NCBI GenBank assembly: GCA_003509845.1
Contig: DOMR01000114.1
Location: forward strand, 1-9,425
Direction: 5' to 3'
Source: Chitinophagaceae bacterium
GTDB lineage: Bacteria; Bacteroidota; Bacteroidia; Chitinophagales; Chitinophagaceae
Length of the DNA stretch: 9,425 nt
The translations under genes and the position numbers were made by a program. Shown here in pieces: positions 7,642 through 9,425 of the stretch (the first letter of the stretch is position 1; each line of letters starts with the position of its first letter). The notes under the pieces are model-generated. The model had not been told where the DNA came from. It saw only the letters and a program-made list of their open reading frames with translations, and did not search any database.

Positions 7642-9012
7642 ATGAGTAAGTCAAAATCGGCATTTTTCTGTAATAATTGTGGTTATGAGGCCGCGAAATG
7701 GGCAGGAAAATGTCCCGCATGTAATGAGTGGAACACTTTTACCGAGGAATTAGTTGAGAAAACAAAGGAGACAAATTCGGATTGGGAAGGCTACCATACC
7801 AACCAAAAAGGGAATCAGGCCATCTCCTTAAATGAGGTGGATAGTCAATCTGAAAAAAGAATTGATAGTTCCGATGTGGAATTGAATAGAGTATTAGGCG
7901 GTGGAATTGTTTTGGGCTCCATTATTTTAGTTGCAGGGGAACCTGGCATCGGAAAGAGTACTTTGTTTTTACAACAAGGTTTAATGATGAAGGATCAAAC
8001 CGTTTTATACATCAGTGGCGAGGAAAGTATTCAGCAAATAAAAATGCGCGCCGACCGATTGAACTTGCAAAATGAAAATTTTTATTTACTTACGGAAACA
8101 CATACTGCACAAATTTTTAAAGCAATTAAAAAATTAAAACCAACGGTGGTCATTGTGGATTCAATTCAAACTTTAGAATCCAACTTGATTGACTCTGCTG
8201 CAGGAAGTGTATCTCAAATAAAACAAACCGCTGCCGAATTTCAAAAATTTGCGAAAGAAACTGGTACACCCGTTTTTTTAATAGGACATATCACCAAAGA
8301 AGGATCCATCGCTGGACCGAAAATTTTAGAACATATGGTGGATACTGTTTTACAATTTGAAGGGGATCGCCATTATGCTTATCGCATGTTGCGAACTTTA
8401 AAAAACAGATTTGGTGGAACAAGTGAATTGGGTATTTATGAAATGACCAGTGAGGGAATGAAAGTAGTAAATAACCCATCTGCATTTTTAATTGCGCAAC
8501 GAAATGAATCACTAAGTGGCAGTACCATTGCAGCCTCCATGGAAGGCATGCGCCCTTTATTAATTGAAGTGCAAGCATTGGTTACACAAAGTGTGTATGG
8601 GACGCCACAGCGCACTGTGACTGGGTTTGACTTAAGAAGACTACAACTTTTACTAGCCGTTTTGGAAAAACGTGGCGGCTTTGCTTTTGGTATGAAAGAT
8701 GTTTTTGTAAATATTGCGGGTGGTTTAAAAATTGAAGACCCTTCCTTAGATTTAGCCATTATCCTTTCCTTACTTTCCTCCTATGAAGATGTGCCATTGC
8801 CGCAAGGAATTTGCTTTGCAGGTGAGGTGGGGTTGAATGGAGAAATTAGGGCCGTCAATAGAATTCAACAGCGCATTGCAGAAGCAGAAAAATTAGGATT
8901 TGAAAAAATTTATATTTCCGAGTTTAACAAAAAAGGAATCGAACAAAAAAAATACGGCATTCAAATTATTTCAGTGGAAAGAGTAGATGAAGCGTACCGA
9001 TTATTTTTCTAG
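7642..9012 (+). CDS. radA: DNA repair protein RadA
   Basis: RadA (Sms) is a RecA-like, DnaB-type ATPase that drives branch migration and D-loop extension during homologous recombination, DNA repair and natural transformation. The order of parts is complete. An N-terminal four-cysteine zinc finger has C10, C13, C24 and C27. Walker A is GEPGIGKST at 99-107 and the Walker B-like strand is VVIVDS at about 169-174. The RadA-specific KNRFG motif lies at 254-258. The C-terminal Lon-protease-like (ChlI/S16-fold) domain spans about 285-456, with the conserved TVTGFDLRRLQLLLAVLEKR and AGEVGLNGEIRAV stretches. The length of 456 aa is standard. ATG 7642 is chosen because it sits just before the zinc finger and just after the promoter box; there is no Shine-Dalgarno. 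A comF-like gene follows after 30 bp, with no terminator between. Confidence 0.97.
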   Translation: MSKSKSAFFCNNCGYEAAKWAGKCPACNEWNTFTEELVEKTKETNSDWEGYHTNQKGNQAISLNEVDSQSEKRIDSSDVELNRVLGGGIVLGSIILVAGEPGIGKSTLFLQQGLMMKDQTVLYISGEESIQQIKMRADRLNLQNENFYLLTETHTAQIFKAIKKLKPTVVIVDSIQTLESNLIDSAAGSVSQIKQTAAEFQKFAKETGTPVFLIGHITKEGSIAGPKILEHMVDTVLQFEGDRHYAYRMLRTLKNRFGGTSELGIYEMTSEGMKVVNNPSAFLIAQRNESLSGSTIAASMEGMRPLLIEVQALVTQSVYGTPQRTVTGFDLRRLQLLLAVLEKRGGFAFGMKDVFVNIAGGLKIEDPSLDLAIILSLLSSYEDVPLPQGICFAGEVGLNGEIRAVNRIQQRIAEAEKLGFEKIYISEFNKKGIEQKKYGIQIISVERVDEAYRLFF

Positions 9013-9042
9013 TGGTTGTTGATTCATTTTTAATGCCTCCCC

Positions 9043-9425
9043 ATGAACTTCATCAAGTATCTTGTATTGCATGTAAAAAAATACTTGAATGGATTTTTAC
9101 ATTTAGTGTATCCGAAAATTTGTTTGCATTGCGGAAGCACTGATATAATAAAATTTCAAGTATTGTGCCCCAATTGCTACGTACAACTCCCCTTCACTGA
9201 TTTTTTTGAAATTGAAAATAATAATGTCGACAAAATATTTTGGGGAAGATTGCCTTTAGGCCCGAGCGGGGCAGCTTTGTTTTTTACAAAAAACAGTATT
9301 GTTCAATTGTTACTTTTTGAATTAAAATACAAGCAAAATAAAAGGGCGGGTTGGCTATTAGGTAATATGATTGGCTGGGCTTTGAAAAAAGCAAACCGAT
9401 TTAATGAAATTGATTGTTTAATCCC
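9043..9425 (+). CDS. comF: ComF family protein, 3'-truncated by window edge
   Basis: Translating from ATG 9043 gives 127 uninterrupted codons to the window edge; the upstream in-frame stop is TAA 9031-9033 and no earlier start exists. The N-terminal part is the ComF zinc ribbon: LVYPKICLHC with C27 and C30, then LCPNC with C42 and C45. It is followed by QLPFTDF, the conserved KIFWGRLPL segment (64-72), and FELKYKQNKRAGWLLGNMIG (92-111), which leads into the phosphoribosyltransferase fold. The PRPP-binding loop, expected further on in a protein of about 220-240 aa, lies outside the window. ComF proteins are needed for natural transformation in several bacteria and are thought to bind single-stranded DNA or DNA helicase partners; the biochemical activity is poorly defined. 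The 30-bp gap to radA suggests co-transcription. The start has no Shine-Dalgarno, as with its neighbours. Confidence 0.9.
   Translation, partial: MNFIKYLVLHVKKYLNGFLHLVYPKICLHCGSTDIIKFQVLCPNCYVQLPFTDFFEIENNNVDKIFWGRLPLGPSGAALFFTKNSIVQLLLFELKYKQNKRAGWLLGNMIGWALKKANRFNEIDCLI

Noticed and set aside
8291..8759. Two overlapping minus-strand open frames inside radA
   Set aside because: They oppose the conserved Lon-like domain of RadA and show no domain features.
9054..9087. CAAGTAT ... ATACTTG inverted repeat at the start of comF
   Set aside because: The 7-bp arms are 20 bp apart inside coding sequence in AT-rich DNA; a third similar word occurs further on, which fits chance rather than a regulatory hairpin.
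1..9425. CRISPR array, tRNA/rRNA gene, insertion sequence, prophage or defence system
   Set aside because: No spaced direct repeats, cloverleaf, transposase, terminal inverted repeats, integrase or defence-type domain was seen on either strand.

Overview
The window looks like a chromosomal segment from a low-GC member of the Bacteroidota, most likely Chitinophagales/Chitinophagaceae. The evidence is a SusC/SusD outer-membrane nutrient-uptake pair, lipoproteins with Bacteroidota-type signal peptides, no Shine-Dalgarno sequence before any start codon, a TAnnTTTG-like promoter box before radA, and RNase G, RadA and ComF sequences of the Bacteroidota type. The genus is an inference; nothing in the window fixes it.

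Layout. Positions 1-1435 (+) hold the 3' nine-tenths of an RNase E/G family ribonuclease gene (rng), whose start lies before the window. A 160-bp gap between convergent genes (1436-1595) carries a strong, nearly symmetrical hairpin that can end transcription from both sides. Positions 7395 down to 1596 (-) are a compact three-gene operon read leftwards: a SusC/RagA TonB-dependent transporter (1054 aa), a SusD-like substrate-binding lipoprotein (562 aa) and a third lipoprotein of unknown function (300 aa), with gaps of 30 and 13 bp. A 246-bp AT-rich divergent spacer (7396-7641) holds a perfect 13-bp tandem duplication, a 10-bp inverted repeat and a probable radA promoter. Then come radA (7642-9012, +) and, 30 bp later, the first 127 codons of a comF-like gene that runs off the right edge. 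No stretch longer than 300 bp lacks a gene.

Function. The central operon should build one outer-membrane import unit: SusC as the TonB-driven barrel, SusD as its surface lid, and the third lipoprotein probably as an accessory surface binder, like SusE/SusF by position. No hydrolase, sigma/anti-sigma pair, hybrid two-component sensor or inner-membrane transporter is in view, so the substrate cannot be assigned. The flanking genes are housekeeping: RNA processing (rng), recombination (radA) and a competence-associated phosphoribosyltransferase-fold protein (comF).

I looked for a new system and did not find one. The most useful second-look items are the third lipoprotein, the repeats in the divergent spacer, the radA-comF pairing and an odd acidic/glycine variation in the SusC plug. 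None of them amounts to an undescribed system on this evidence.
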